Origin: Bacteroides rodentium JCM 16496
GTDB lineage: Bacteria > Bacteroidota > Bacteroidia > Bacteroidales > Bacteroidaceae
Length of the DNA stretch: 64,000 bases
Reading direction: 5' to 3'
NCBI RefSeq assembly: GCF_000614125.1
Contig: NZ_BAKJ01000002.1
Location: 1-64,000, forward strand
Shown: piece after piece, positions 49,867 through 58,487 of the stretch
How positions within the stretch are numbered: the stretch's first letter is position 1
How the letters are laid out: every line of letters begins with the position of its first letter
Program-made: the position numbers and the translations under genes
Notes under the pieces: model-generated
The model's input: the letters and a program-made list of their open reading frames with translations, nothing else
Told to the model about the DNA's origin: nothing
The model's database searches: none

Positions 49867-52800
49867 CTATTCCATTGCTGGGTAGACTTTTCCTTCGCTG
49901 TTTTTCTTATAAATCCATTTCCGGTAGAGGGTGGGATTATTGTCGTTTACCCATTCATTGAGAGCATCAACAAGATCTATGTTGTTTAGTTGGAATAAAA
50001 AACAAGAGACAGAGTTGCGTGTGAAGTAACTATCAGTTTCTTTTTTACTATTGTTACCATATCCCTTTTCGTTTCCAATGTTTTGCACAATATCATTCAG
50101 CCAATAGTTGTGATTGTAACTAATATAATTATCGCTATATCCAATTATCCCACCGGCATATTTGTCAGCTTTAGCTGTGGCATAATTGACATTGTTGATG
50201 ACATTGAGCGAACCGTAAATATGTTCAGTCCCATCTCCCACAATTCCACCGGAATAAAAAGTACTGCTAATCGTTCCCATGTTGATATTATTGATAATAA
50301 TTATATTTTGAGATTGACCGGCAAATATTCTTCCTACAATACCTCCACAACGAGAAGTATTTCCTGTTACGTTACACTTGTTGGTACAGTTGGTTATGCT
50401 GCTGGAATTGTAATCTAATTCGCCGCATATACCTCCGTCGTAACTGCCGCCATCTACTTTGCCTTCGGTTGTGATGCGGTTGATTGTTCCGTACCCTTTA
50501 CCAACCAGCAATCCTGCCCTGTCAGATCCTTTTACTTGTCCTTGCAAATACAAGTTTGTAAGTGTTGCTCCAGATATAGTGCCAAACAACCCTGCCACTC
50601 CACTGTTCACTTTTAGACCTTCAATTTTATTTCCATTTCCGTCAAAGTTCCCGCTGAAGTTTACTATCGGAGTCCACGCTTTTTCATTTAGATTAATACT
50701 GGAAATCAGTTTGAAGTACACCCCACTGTACCTTGTTCCAGAATTCACTTTGTCTGCCAAAAGTTTTAGTTGTGCCGCTGTTTCTATTAAGATTGGGTCA
50801 CTCTCCGTACCCGAACCACCGGCAAATTTCGTATCCACAGAGACGCCGTCCCATACATCGACTTCACTGTTGGTAGTTGTAAACGAAACTTCGTTGCTAT
50901 AAGCAATGCCTTTGGCGTTCTGCGCATAAACCCGCAAATAGTAGGTTGTGGTTCCCTGCAATCCGGTTACTTGCGTTGAGATTGAGTTTCCATTTTGGCA
51001 AACTAACTTTTCATCATAAACGGAGGATTCAGGGTGGGTAGCCCAGCATACTCCCATTTCCGTAATTTCTGCATTTCCATTGGAAGTCAATGCGGCGGAA
51101 ACATTTACGCGAGTACGCCCAATGTTCAAAACAGAGGCTGTACCCCATACCGGAACGGTGATGGCTGTAGTGGTGAATTCGGCTTGTTCACTATATCCGG
51201 TTCCCATTGTGTTGGTGGCATAGGCACGTACATAATATTTCGTACCGTCTTTCAATCCGCTAAGTTTCGCCCCGAAGGCAGCACCGGCTGTTTCGCAAGC
51301 CACGGTCTCATTTTCGATGGTAGGATTTGCATTTGTGCTCCAACAGAAACCACAAGACGTAATGGTACTGTTGCCCTTGTCTGTCATCGAACTTTGCAAC
51401 GTTGCTCCTTGCGTGTCTATACCGGTGATTGTCACCTTGGCAATGGAGGGCAGTTTCACTTCTTGTGTAGTGGTGAACTTGCGTATCGGGCCATAGAACA
51501 GTGCCCCATCCGTGGCTTGTACATAAACTCGTGCATAATAATTGGTTTCTTTGGTCAGCCCTTCCAAGCGGCAGTTCCACTTGTCTTTTTCCAGTTTACC
51601 TGTAACTTTCCAGTCGCTTGTGCTGACTGCCTCTTCTTTCAGACTCCAGCAAACGCCGCATTCTTTCACGGTACGTCCACCGTAGTTGGTGATTGTGCCG
51701 CCGCAAGTGGCCGCATTATGAATAATGTCCGTCACTTCGTTTGTTGTAAGCACCATGTCTGCAGCCGATGTAGTAAATTGTATGGTTTCTCCATATGCTG
51801 TTCCTTTTTCATTGGTGGCATATGCGCAAACATAATATTTCTGGTTGGGTTCTAAGTCGGTTATCTCGCTACTGAAAGAGGTCGGTTCTTCCAGCTTGCC
51901 CAGTTCTGTTTTTGTTGTCGCACTAACTTCCAGTTTCTCAGAAGTTCCCCAGATATGTCCGTGCTGACTGATAATCGTAACATTACCCAAGCTGGAAAGG
52001 AATCCGCCGGCCGATACCGTATTGCTTTTTATATTTGTTATCTCTTTGGTTTGTACGGTAGGGATGACGGGGACTCCGGCAGTTGTGAATGTTTCCTCGT
52101 TACTGTAAGAAATGCCTTCGTTATTTTCGGCATAAGCTCTCACGTAGTACTTCGTGTTGGCGGCTAAGTCTGTAATAGTCCCTTCAAAGCTCATCGGGAT
52201 GGAGCAGTCTCTCATGTTGGAGAAAGCATCATCCACAGTAGGCTCTGTATGTTGTGCCCAGCAAAAACCATAGCGGGTAATCTTGGTGTTGCCTACAGAT
52301 ACAATTGTGCCGTTCAAGACAGCTCCATTGTATGCTACATTTTTCACGGCATCGAAGCTGACCACGGGGCGTGACTTGGCGGAAATAATCAGTTTGATAG
52401 GTATGACTATTGTTTCTTCTCCTACTATAAAAGTTATCTGCCCGCTATATTCACCGGCGGCGAGGCTGCCTCGATTGACGGTGACCGTCACGTAGTCCGT
52501 CGTAGACACCTTACCGGAAGTTTTGCTGAGGCCAATCCAGTCGTTCGAGGGCTTTATTTCATAGTTTACTGAACCGTTACCCTTGTTGGTCAAGGTCAGT
52601 TTCGTAGAGCTTTCAGTTTCTTCTAAATCAATTTCTTGCGGAGACACTTTCAGCGCACATCCGCTGACTGACATATTTGCTGTGATAACGGCACTTCCAC
52701 CGTTGGACGAGATGGCAAATGTGCGCGAATACTCGCCCTTTAGCCAGCCTTCGCGTGATATGGTAACGACTACGGAAGAGATTTCCTTCTCGGTTTTTCC

Positions 52801-53283
52801 CACCAGCGGCTTGCATTCCAGCCACTCGATGTCTTCTGCTATTTGCCATTCCAATACACCTTTGCCGGTATTGGTAATGTCGAGCGTAAGGGTGGTGTTC
52901 TCTTCTCCAAACTCAAGGGTTTCCGCAGAAACCGTTAACTTTGGGCGAAGCGGAGTGAGTACCATGTCTACTTTACTGCTTATTCCCGCTTCTATCTTCA
53001 CTTTTTTGGTGTCCGGCTCATATCCGTCTCGTTTATAAGAAACAGTATATTCGGTAGGTGGCAGTTCCAGAAATGTATATGCGCCATCGCTTCCCGTTAC
53101 TTTTGTCTCACCTTGCGGAGTGATGGATACGGAAACGCCACTCAAAGGCTGTTTAGTATCTGCATCTGTAACAATACCCGAGAAGCTTCCGTATAAATCT
53201 TCTTCTGAACTGGTGCAACTCATCAATAATCCTATCAATGAAAAAATGCAGATCATTTTGCTGTGCAGAATCACGTTCTTCAT
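49867..53283 (-). CDS. Giant modular lipoprotein with five FN3-like and GLUG-like domains
   Basis: A 1138-residue lipoprotein (signal ends LIGLLMSCTSS). In order: a carboxypeptidase-regulatory-like domain (~30-112), two BACON-like modules (~113-300) and five FN3-like modules of about 95 residues (~305-790). Each FN3-like module has G-F/V-CW in mid-domain and a YYVRAYA...G-YS-E--FTT end. A GLUG-like beta-solenoid forms the last ~330 residues (GNFDGNGNKIEGLKV, GLFGTISGATLTNLYL, AGGIIGYS). This is a typical long stalk with a binding tip. No catalytic residue is seen. It lies 33 bases after the transglutaminase-like gene. Confidence 0.82.
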   Translation of the reverse strand: MKNVILHSKMICIFSLIGLLMSCTSSEEDLYGSFSGIVTDADTKQPLSGVSVSITPQGETKVTGSDGAYTFLELPPTEYTVSYKRDGYEPDTKKVKIEAGISSKVDMVLTPLRPKLTVSAETLEFGEENTTLTLDITNTGKGVLEWQIAEDIEWLECKPLVGKTEKEISSVVVTISREGWLKGEYSRTFAISSNGGSAVITANMSVSGCALKVSPQEIDLEETESSTKLTLTNKGNGSVNYEIKPSNDWIGLSKTSGKVSTTDYVTVTVNRGSLAAGEYSGQITFIVGEETIVIPIKLIISAKSRPVVSFDAVKNVAYNGAVLNGTIVSVGNTKITRYGFCWAQHTEPTVDDAFSNMRDCSIPMSFEGTITDLAANTKYYVRAYAENNEGISYSNEETFTTAGVPVIPTVQTKEITNIKSNTVSAGGFLSSLGNVTIISQHGHIWGTSEKLEVSATTKTELGKLEEPTSFSSEITDLEPNQKYYVCAYATNEKGTAYGETIQFTTSAADMVLTTNEVTDIIHNAATCGGTITNYGGRTVKECGVCWSLKEEAVSTSDWKVTGKLEKDKWNCRLEGLTKETNYYARVYVQATDGALFYGPIRKFTTTQEVKLPSIAKVTITGIDTQGATLQSSMTDKGNSTITSCGFCWSTNANPTIENETVACETAGAAFGAKLSGLKDGTKYYVRAYATNTMGTGYSEQAEFTTTAITVPVWGTASVLNIGRTRVNVSAALTSNGNAEITEMGVCWATHPESSVYDEKLVCQNGNSISTQVTGLQGTTTYYLRVYAQNAKGIAYSNEVSFTTTNSEVDVWDGVSVDTKFAGGSGTESDPILIETAAQLKLLADKVNSGTRYSGVYFKLISSINLNEKAWTPIVNFSGNFDGNGNKIEGLKVNSGVAGLFGTISGATLTNLYLQGQVKGSDRAGLLVGKGYGTINRITTEGKVDGGSYDGGICGELDYNSSSITNCTNKCNVTGNTSRCGGIVGRIFAGQSQNIIIINNINMGTISSTFYSGGIVGDGTEHIYGSLNVINNVNYATAKADKYAGGIIGYSDNYISYNHNYWLNDIVQNIGNEKGYGNNSKKETDSYFTRNSVSCFLFQLNNIDLVDALNEWVNDNNPTLYRKWIYKKNSEGKVYPAME

Positions 53284-53316
53284 AATTGAGTGCTTTTTAG
53301 AATAATTTTTTCATTA

Positions 53317-54801
53317 TTATTTCAGTTTAATAATTTCTATCGGCATATTCATCAGTTGTGGCATTCCCATCCCCAAACTGGCACCGATGTATGTGGGGTC
53401 GCAAAGCAGATACTTCGTACCGCCCACAGTGACGTAGTCGCCCGTTGTGTCGGGATTGCTGAAACGGACGGCGGTTGCCAGATGTTTGCCCGGATAATAG
53501 ACAAGGACTACCGGCATCTTCAGCAGATGGCGCACCAGCTGGGCAAACAAGATGGAGCGGTCTTCGCAATCGGAGTAAGAGGAAGCGATGGTCTCTTCGG
53601 CGAAGAACCATTTCTCGTAGCCGAACTGTTCTTCGTCCGTCTTGTATTGAAACGCATATTGCACGAAGTGCAGCAGATGGTTGATGGCGGTTTCCTGCGT
53701 CATGCCTTGCAGGGCAGGTGCTAATTGCCGCTCCACGCTTTCCAGAAATACGGGGTCCGGGGCAGCTTGCCCATAGACAGCAAAGCTGACGCAAGGCAGC
53801 GTGGCGTAAAAGTCCACCAAGTTCTTGTTGTATGCCAGGCGGTAATCGCTCCGGCGGTCGTTCAGTGTCTTGGTGCGCACGTCGGTGGCCAGGCGCGGAG
53901 ATTCCGGCAGGGAAACATCTGCCGGTCGTCGGGCAATGGCATGGTTCAGCGCATAGCATTTCACCGATGAAAGGGAGCGGTGCTTCCGGTCGATGACCGA
54001 ATAGCGGATGCCTTGTTCCGTAGGGAAGGTGAAGTAGAGGGCATTGTATGCCTCGCTGCCGAAGGCTATCAGAGGAAGCAATTCTTGTTCCGTCCGTCCG
54101 GTCTTGGCTTTGCAGCCCAATTGGTTGAGAGTAAATACGGAAAATACGGTCTGTTCGTTCTCGCTGCCTTGCGGACAATAAGCCTTGAAAACATCACCGA
54201 TGAGCAGGTACAGCCCCCAGTCGTTCAGTCCCAATAGTGATTTCAGCTTTCCAATGTGGGTGGTCCACACCTCGTAGGGCATGGCGGAGAGCGCGTTCCA
54301 GTAAGCGGCGACGTGCGGCTCGTCTGCACCGGCCAAGCGGGGAAAGCGTGCCGTAATCTTGGGCAATAGGATGGCAGTCCCGAAAAAAGAAGCTTCCACT
54401 TCCATTCCTTTACTGTCTTGGAAGGGCTTCTGCGGCAGGGGCGGTTTCTTGTCGGCATCCGGCAGCGGAAGAGGAGCCGGAGGGACTTCGGTTTCCCCCT
54501 TTACCGGCTGCTTCGTCGGGGCAGGCCGTTGCTTGGTAGGATCAAAAGTCTCGGGCGGAACGGGGTTCTTGATGGGCTGCTCGGGCTTCGTCAAGGGACA
54601 GTCCGACCACGCTTCCGCCAAGTAACGTCCGAACTCCCGGTTGACGGAATCGGAATAGGCTTTGAAATCTGCTTCGTCCTTATCCGAATAAGCCTTGAAT
54701 GCCGTTTCTTGTTCACGGGCATATCGTTCAAAGTCATCCTGCCCGCAGATGCCGCTCCAGGCGGGGAGCAGCATTGCCAGCAGATAGAATGTTTTTTTCA
54801 T
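53317..54801 (-). CDS. Exported transglutaminase-like cysteine protein
   Basis: A 494-residue protein starting at ATG 54801 (MKKTFYLLAMLLPAWSGICGQ); upstream in-frame starts lie inside the previous gene and lack a signal peptide. Residues 20-70 are charged repeats (FKAYSDKDEADFKAYSD), followed by a Pro-rich linker. The C-terminal third has the transglutaminase triad: Cys in YSDCEDRSILF, His in GKHLATAVRF and Asp in LLCDPTYIGA. It could be a protease, a peptide ligase or a cross-linker. It lies 28 bases after the third LPP20-like gene. Confidence 0.82.
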   Translation of the reverse strand: MKKTFYLLAMLLPAWSGICGQDDFERYAREQETAFKAYSDKDEADFKAYSDSVNREFGRYLAEAWSDCPLTKPEQPIKNPVPPETFDPTKQRPAPTKQPVKGETEVPPAPLPLPDADKKPPLPQKPFQDSKGMEVEASFFGTAILLPKITARFPRLAGADEPHVAAYWNALSAMPYEVWTTHIGKLKSLLGLNDWGLYLLIGDVFKAYCPQGSENEQTVFSVFTLNQLGCKAKTGRTEQELLPLIAFGSEAYNALYFTFPTEQGIRYSVIDRKHRSLSSVKCYALNHAIARRPADVSLPESPRLATDVRTKTLNDRRSDYRLAYNKNLVDFYATLPCVSFAVYGQAAPDPVFLESVERQLAPALQGMTQETAINHLLHFVQYAFQYKTDEEQFGYEKWFFAEETIASSYSDCEDRSILFAQLVRHLLKMPVVLVYYPGKHLATAVRFSNPDTTGDYVTVGGTKYLLCDPTYIGASLGMGMPQLMNMPIEIIKLK

Positions 54802-54829
54802 GACTTTTGTGTTAGGTGTTAAACTTGGT

Positions 54830-55704
54830 TTAGAAACGGATTGCCAGGGCGATGCCTCCGCTTTGGGGAGATGCGTAGGGAGCCATGCGTAGTTGGGCAT
54901 CTCCTAAGCTAATTCCTTTCTTCTTGCCTTTGGCGGCGATACCGTCTATCACATTCCACACGTAGAGCACGGCGGCACCGGCGATGAATCCGTTACGCAC
55001 GTTGGCACAGTTGTCGCGTTTGTCGGCATAATTGCGGATTTTCCCGGCATCGTGCGTGGACTTCAGCTTGGAATCGTAGGAGGCGCGCATGCACTCCGTT
55101 GCCACGATTCCGCCCACGCAGGCGGCTTCGCCTATGATGAAGAAAAGTCCCTTTCCCGTACTGCCTTTGTGCAGTTGTGCCATGCCGGGCACAAAGACAC
55201 GGGCTGAGAAAGGATAGCGTCCGGTGAGCTGGGCATTATAGCCCTTCATCTGCTTGTCGAACGAGGTGTCTTTGAAGCTTGCGCTGTTCAGCGAATAGAA
55301 GTCGTCCGTGCCGTTCACGTTGCGCTGCACTTGTATCAGTATGTATATCTTCACCCGGTTGGCAGATAGGGCGATGGTTCTGTAGAGGTTACGATACGCC
55401 GCTTCATGCGGTTGAACTTCACTACGGCATTGATGCCGTTCGTTGCCACGGCATTGATGTCTTGTGCCGTGATGCCCACCACGCCCAGCTCGTGCAGGGA
55501 CTTCTGTAGGGCATCTGCCCAGGCCATATTGGTGGCTTCTGTCTCTGTGCGGCCTTCGCCCACACCCCAGTTTACAAAGTAATTGGCTTCTGCGGGCGTT
55601 TGGGGCACTTGTCTTGCCCAAAAAGGACGAAGTTCTGTTACGGCTTGGGGAAAGGCATCCATGCAGATAAGCATAAGTGCTATGAGGAATATAAGTTTTT
55701 TCAT
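54830..55704 (-). CDS. LPP20-like protein fused to a membrane segment (one frameshift)
   Basis: A 291-residue exported protein. The signal peptide MKKLIFLIALMLICMDAFPQ is followed by an LPP20-like domain (RPFWARQVPQTPAEANYFVNWGVGEGRTETEATNMAWADAL). One base is missing near 55376; repair gives VTSTEPIALSANRVKIYILIQV and leads into a C-terminal part with two hydrophobic helices (GKGLFFIIGEAACVGGIVA, FIAGAAVLYVWNVIDGIAA), resembling the DUF5683 membrane proteins. It overlaps the preceding gene by four bases (ATGA). Without repair it would be a 117-residue fragment. Confidence 0.78.
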
Positions 55705-56129
55705 TCTTCTTCTTTATTTGTTGTACAGTTAAATGATTTGAAAGCCGGAGGTGTATGTACGTCATTGGCTACCTGGCACAGTACATAAACCCGATAGCCG
55801 CGCCGGGTGACGAGCGATTCGGTATATTGGCATACTTTGTTGATGGGAATCTTCACGTAACGGGAGGTCTCCGCTAAGAGGCTGTCACCTTGTATCTTTT
55901 CCAGCTTCCTCATGTCTACGGGGATTCCTATGGCGAAAGCACTCTCCATGATGGCCATGACGAAAGCTTTCCGTCCGGCCTCTTCCTCCGTCAGCCCTGT
56001 CCCTTGAGACACTCTGTAATAATAGGTCTGCGTGCGCGAGGGAGGTGATTGTACCCAATCGGGAAGATGCTGGGCAAAGCCATTTCCGACTATGCCCAGC
56101 AACAATATAAAGAGCGGATAGCGTTTCAT
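55701..56129 (-). CDS. Small exported LPP20-like protein
   Basis: A 142-residue exported protein (signal ends GNGFAQ). The mature part begins LPDWVQSPPSRTQTYYYRVSQGTGLTEEEAGRKAF, the proline-rich opening and EA-rich helix of LPP20-type domains, which are small mixed folds found in outer-membrane assembly and flagellar proteins. A pair of cysteines (CQYTES, VLCQVAND) could form a disulphide. It lies 10 bases after the 212-residue lipoprotein gene and overlaps the next gene by four bases. Confidence 0.7.
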   Translation of the reverse strand: MKRYPLFILLLGIVGNGFAQHLPDWVQSPPSRTQTYYYRVSQGTGLTEEEAGRKAFVMAIMESAFAIGIPVDMRKLEKIQGDSLLAETSRYVKIPINKVCQYTESLVTRRGYRVYVLCQVANDVHTPPAFKSFNCTTNKEEE

Positions 56130-56139
56130 TGTCCTGACA

Positions 56140-56778
56140 TTATTTCATTGCATCCACTTCTTCTTTCTGCTTGGCTGCACCGGCTGCCAATTCCTGGTCC
56201 ATCTTCTCGAAGAACTTCTTCTTGTCGTAATCTACTTTGCGGACTTCCAACTCTTCAGCCAGCCCTTTCTTGGCATCTTCCAGCAGTATGTGCACTGCTA
56301 CATAGCCCACGTACCCTCCGGTAGCGCTTTGCGTGAACTTACGGCATACGGCATTGGCATATTTGTCTATCACTTTAGTGCCTATGGCCTTGGCACCGCC
56401 TTCCAGGGAGCTTTCGTACATTTTTTTGCCTGCGGGCACGTTGGTGTCCTTGCTGTAGTCCTCCAATGCATTCTTTATCATGCCCACGTAGCGGGATGCG
56501 ATGTCGGCAATGGCTACGCGGTTGGCATCGGTGATGGCCCTTGCACGGTCTGGGCGGTCTTCGGCAATGCCGAGGCCTGCCATATATTCGCCCGGTTTGT
56601 CGTAGGCGTCGTCAATGCAGAATGTGGTAAGCTCTATTTCGCCATTAGGAAGTTTGGGAGTGGCAGCGGCAACGGGCTCCTGGGCAGGTACATATACCTT
56701 TTTCGTACAAGAAGTCATGGAGATTGCCAAAGCGCAGGCGCAGCATGCAATTGCAGGAAGTAAACTGTTGTTTTTCAT
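56140..56778 (-). CDS. LPP20-like lipoprotein, first gene of the envelope operon
   Basis: A 212-residue lipoprotein (lipobox in ISMTSCTK). The body has GLGIAEDRPDRARAITDANRVAIADIASRYVG, the repeated-helix style of LPP20 domains, and a charged C-terminal helix (DYDKKKFFEKMDQELAAG). It opens a run of eight minus-strand genes whose gaps are 2-33 bases. No consensus promoter is found directly upstream. The nearest is that of the non-coding RNA at 57157, whose terminator lies 89 bases before this start. Confidence 0.72.
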   Translation of the reverse strand: MKNNSLLPAIACCACALAISMTSCTKKVYVPAQEPVAAATPKLPNGEIELTTFCIDDAYDKPGEYMAGLGIAEDRPDRARAITDANRVAIADIASRYVGMIKNALEDYSKDTNVPAGKKMYESSLEGGAKAIGTKVIDKYANAVCRKFTQSATGGYVGYVAVHILLEDAKKGLAEELEVRKVDYDKKKFFEKMDQELAAGAAKQKEEVDAMK

Positions 56779-56866
56779 CTTTTCCGGGGTTTTAAGTCCA
56801 CCCTTTTGTAGACTGTCTTGATAAATGTGTTCAGAGCTTATAGACTCCCCGGATTCAGCAATACAT

Positions 56867-57144
56867 AAAAAAAAGCGTGGGAATCTGTACTTCTGCTTAT
56901 CCCAAGCTCAGGCTCTCGCATTGCCCACCTTCAAGGATAAGCAACGCAGCTAGCCCACGCCAAGATGAATATACAGAACACCACGCACAGCGCAATGTTA
57001 GATAACACATCTTTAGTGGACGCTCCCGTTGCCGTATCATCTTGAAGGTTTCAAATTTGCGAGATTCGAGCTTAGACGATAACGTTTGGTAAACGCCTTT
57101 TTCTTAATATCAAGATCCCGCTAAACCCCACCGGGCCAGCTGGA
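56867..57144 (-). ncRNA. Structured non-coding RNA, possibly 6S-like
   Basis: A ~278-nt transcript unit with promoter and intrinsic terminator but no ORF. The 3' end is CCCACGC followed by T8 (56881-56867), pairing with GCGTGGG near 56959-56953. Inside, GCTTATCC pairs with GGATAAGC. The segment 57049-57037 can pair with either of two partners: 56935-56927 (ACCTTCAAG, nine pairs) or 56968-56961 (TCATCTTG/CAAGATGA, eight pairs). It is not tmRNA (no tag ORF), RNase P or SRP RNA. A 6S-type RNA (the 'Bacteroidales-1' group) is possible, and so is an attenuator for the downstream operon. Confidence 0.6.
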
Positions 57145-57149
57145 TGCTG

Positions 57150-57157
57150 CAAATATA
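57150..57157 (-). promoter_or_regulatory. Promoter box of the non-coding RNA
   Basis: Minus-strand TATATTTG (57157-57150) matches TAnnTTTG perfectly, with a CTTTTCC at 57187-57181 upstream as a weak -33-like element. It is surrounded by AT-rich DNA. The start of RNA would be near 57144. Confidence 0.6.
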
Positions 57158-57234
57158 GTATAATTTTCTTTAAGGTATATGGAAAAGTCCTTTTTTTGTT
57201 GACAAATCTACGGATAAGGCCGATTCCTGGTTTT

Positions 57235-57314
57235 CTCCGGCACCGAGGAAGGCGGGGTTCCCCGGTGCCGGAGGGGGTGTTCCCCGGTGCCGAACCTCTT
57301 GCTCCCCGGTGTCG
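57235..57314. repeat. GC-rich 22-bp tandem repeats, three to four units
   Basis: CCCCGGTGCCG at 57260 and 57282 and CCCCGGTGTCG at 57304 are spaced exactly 22 bases. A reversed copy CTCCGGCACCG at 57235-57245 makes an 11-base perfect inverted repeat with 57263-57273. The same 22-base period occurs in the unrelated-sequence array at 25792. It lies between oxyR's end and the RNA promoter. No gene is present in 57158-57420. Confidence 0.8.
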
Positions 57315-57420
57315 GAGAAATACCCTGTTCAGAAGATGTTTTGGAGTGGGGTGGGGAATGTCCGGAGTGGCTTGAATTAATGTTTACACACCTTTTCTTT
57401 TGGCGGCAGGTTGTGCGGGA

Positions 57421-58347
57421 CTACACCAAGGTCTGCACCGCTTTCAGCTTTTGCATCTCTCCGGGCACGGCATTCTGTATCTCCTTTGTCAGAGCGTTCA
57501 GCAATGTGTGGCGGATGAAATTCTTGTTGGTTAGCATCACGATTTGCCGCGTGGGGCAGGGGATGGCGAAGGGGCGTACCAGCTCTTTTTGCGCCTCGCC
57601 CAGTTGCAGGACGGCCAGTTCGGGGATGAAGGTCACGCCTTTGCCGCTTTCTACCATGCGCATAAAGGTTTCCATGCTACCCAAGTGATAGGCAAGCTGG
57701 CTGGCACGTGCCGACTTCATCTGGCAGAAGCGCACCAGCTGGTCGCGGAAGCAATGGCCCTCGTCGAGCAGCCAAAGCTGTTCGCCGTTCAGGTCGGAGG
57801 TACGGATTACCTCATTGTTGAAGAGGGCGTCTTCGCGCGACACGTAGGCAAAGAACTGTTCATAGAACAACGGTGTCTGCTGCAACTCTTCCATACCTGC
57901 CAGACTCGCTACGATACCTGCATCTATTTCTCCCGTTTGCAGGGCTTTCTTGATGTCGTTTGTTTTCATTTCGACTACCCGGATGTCGAGGTCGGGGTAT
58001 TTCTTCATCAGCTGCGGAAAGAAGCGGGGCAGGAGGTAAGGAGCCACGGTGGGAAGTATGCCTAGCTTGAAGGTGCCGGTCAGTGAATGTTTTTCTTCTT
58101 CTATAATATTCTTTATACGGTTGGCTTGAACCAATATATTCTGTGCTTGTTCTATGATGTGGATGCCGACGGGAGTGGGGCATACCGGCTGCTGGCTGCG
58201 GTCAAAAATCCGGGTGTCCAGTTCCTCTTCCAGTTTCTGAATCATGGCACTGAGGGTGGGCTGTGTCACCCGGCAATATTCGGCTGCTCTGGCAAAGTGG
58301 CGGAACTGGTTGACGGCAAGGATGTATTCCAATTGTTGTAAAGTCAT
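57421..58347 (-). CDS. oxyR: Peroxide sensor and LysR-type regulator OxyR
   Basis: An H2O2-sensing LysR-type activator of dps, ahpCF and others. The N-terminal winged HTH (MTLQQLEYILAVNQFRHFARAA, VTQPTLSAMIQKLEEEL) is followed by a periplasmic-binding-like sensor domain. The redox cysteines are in EGHCFRDQLVRFC, nine residues apart as in Cys199/Cys208 of E. coli OxyR. It has 308 residues from the ATG at 58347; an upstream TTG adds only three residues. It is transcribed divergently from dps. Confidence 0.95.
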   Translation of the reverse strand: MTLQQLEYILAVNQFRHFARAAEYCRVTQPTLSAMIQKLEEELDTRIFDRSQQPVCPTPVGIHIIEQAQNILVQANRIKNIIEEEKHSLTGTFKLGILPTVAPYLLPRFFPQLMKKYPDLDIRVVEMKTNDIKKALQTGEIDAGIVASLAGMEELQQTPLFYEQFFAYVSREDALFNNEVIRTSDLNGEQLWLLDEGHCFRDQLVRFCQMKSARASQLAYHLGSMETFMRMVESGKGVTFIPELAVLQLGEAQKELVRPFAIPCPTRQIVMLTNKNFIRHTLLNALTKEIQNAVPGEMQKLKAVQTLV

Positions 58348-58390
58348 GATGGACAAGGCGTTTGAAGGTTATGTATAGAGTTCGTCTATG

Positions 58391-58398
58391 CAAAGATA
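58391..58398 (-). promoter_or_regulatory. oxyR promoter box
   Basis: Minus-strand TATCTTTG (58398-58391) matches TAnnTTTG and lies 44 bases before the oxyR start. It is only 35 bases from the dps box on the other strand, so OxyR bound between them could control both genes. Confidence 0.6.
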
Positions 58399-58409
58399 GA
58401 AATTATCTG

Positions 58410-58441
58410 TTTGACAAGCCTTGATTTACCCCTTATCTTTG
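58410..58441 (+). promoter_or_regulatory. dps promoter
   Basis: TTTG at 58410-58413 and TATCTTTG at 58434-58441 are separated by 20 bases, a perfect Bacteroides -33/-7 arrangement. Transcription would start near 58447, about 40 bases before the dps ATG at 58488. Confidence 0.75.
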
Positions 58442-58487
58442 CAATACCCAAAAGAAAAACAGTATAAACATTTAAAACAATAGAATT

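Noticed and set aside
53317..54900. Longer start at 54900 for the transglutaminase-like protein
   Set aside because: It would run into the upstream gene and bury the clear signal peptide that begins at 54801.
56867..57144. tmRNA, RNase P RNA or SRP RNA
   Set aside because: No peptide-tag frame or alanine-type end, no conserved RNase P core and no SRP GGAAG/GCAGC tip were found on either strand.
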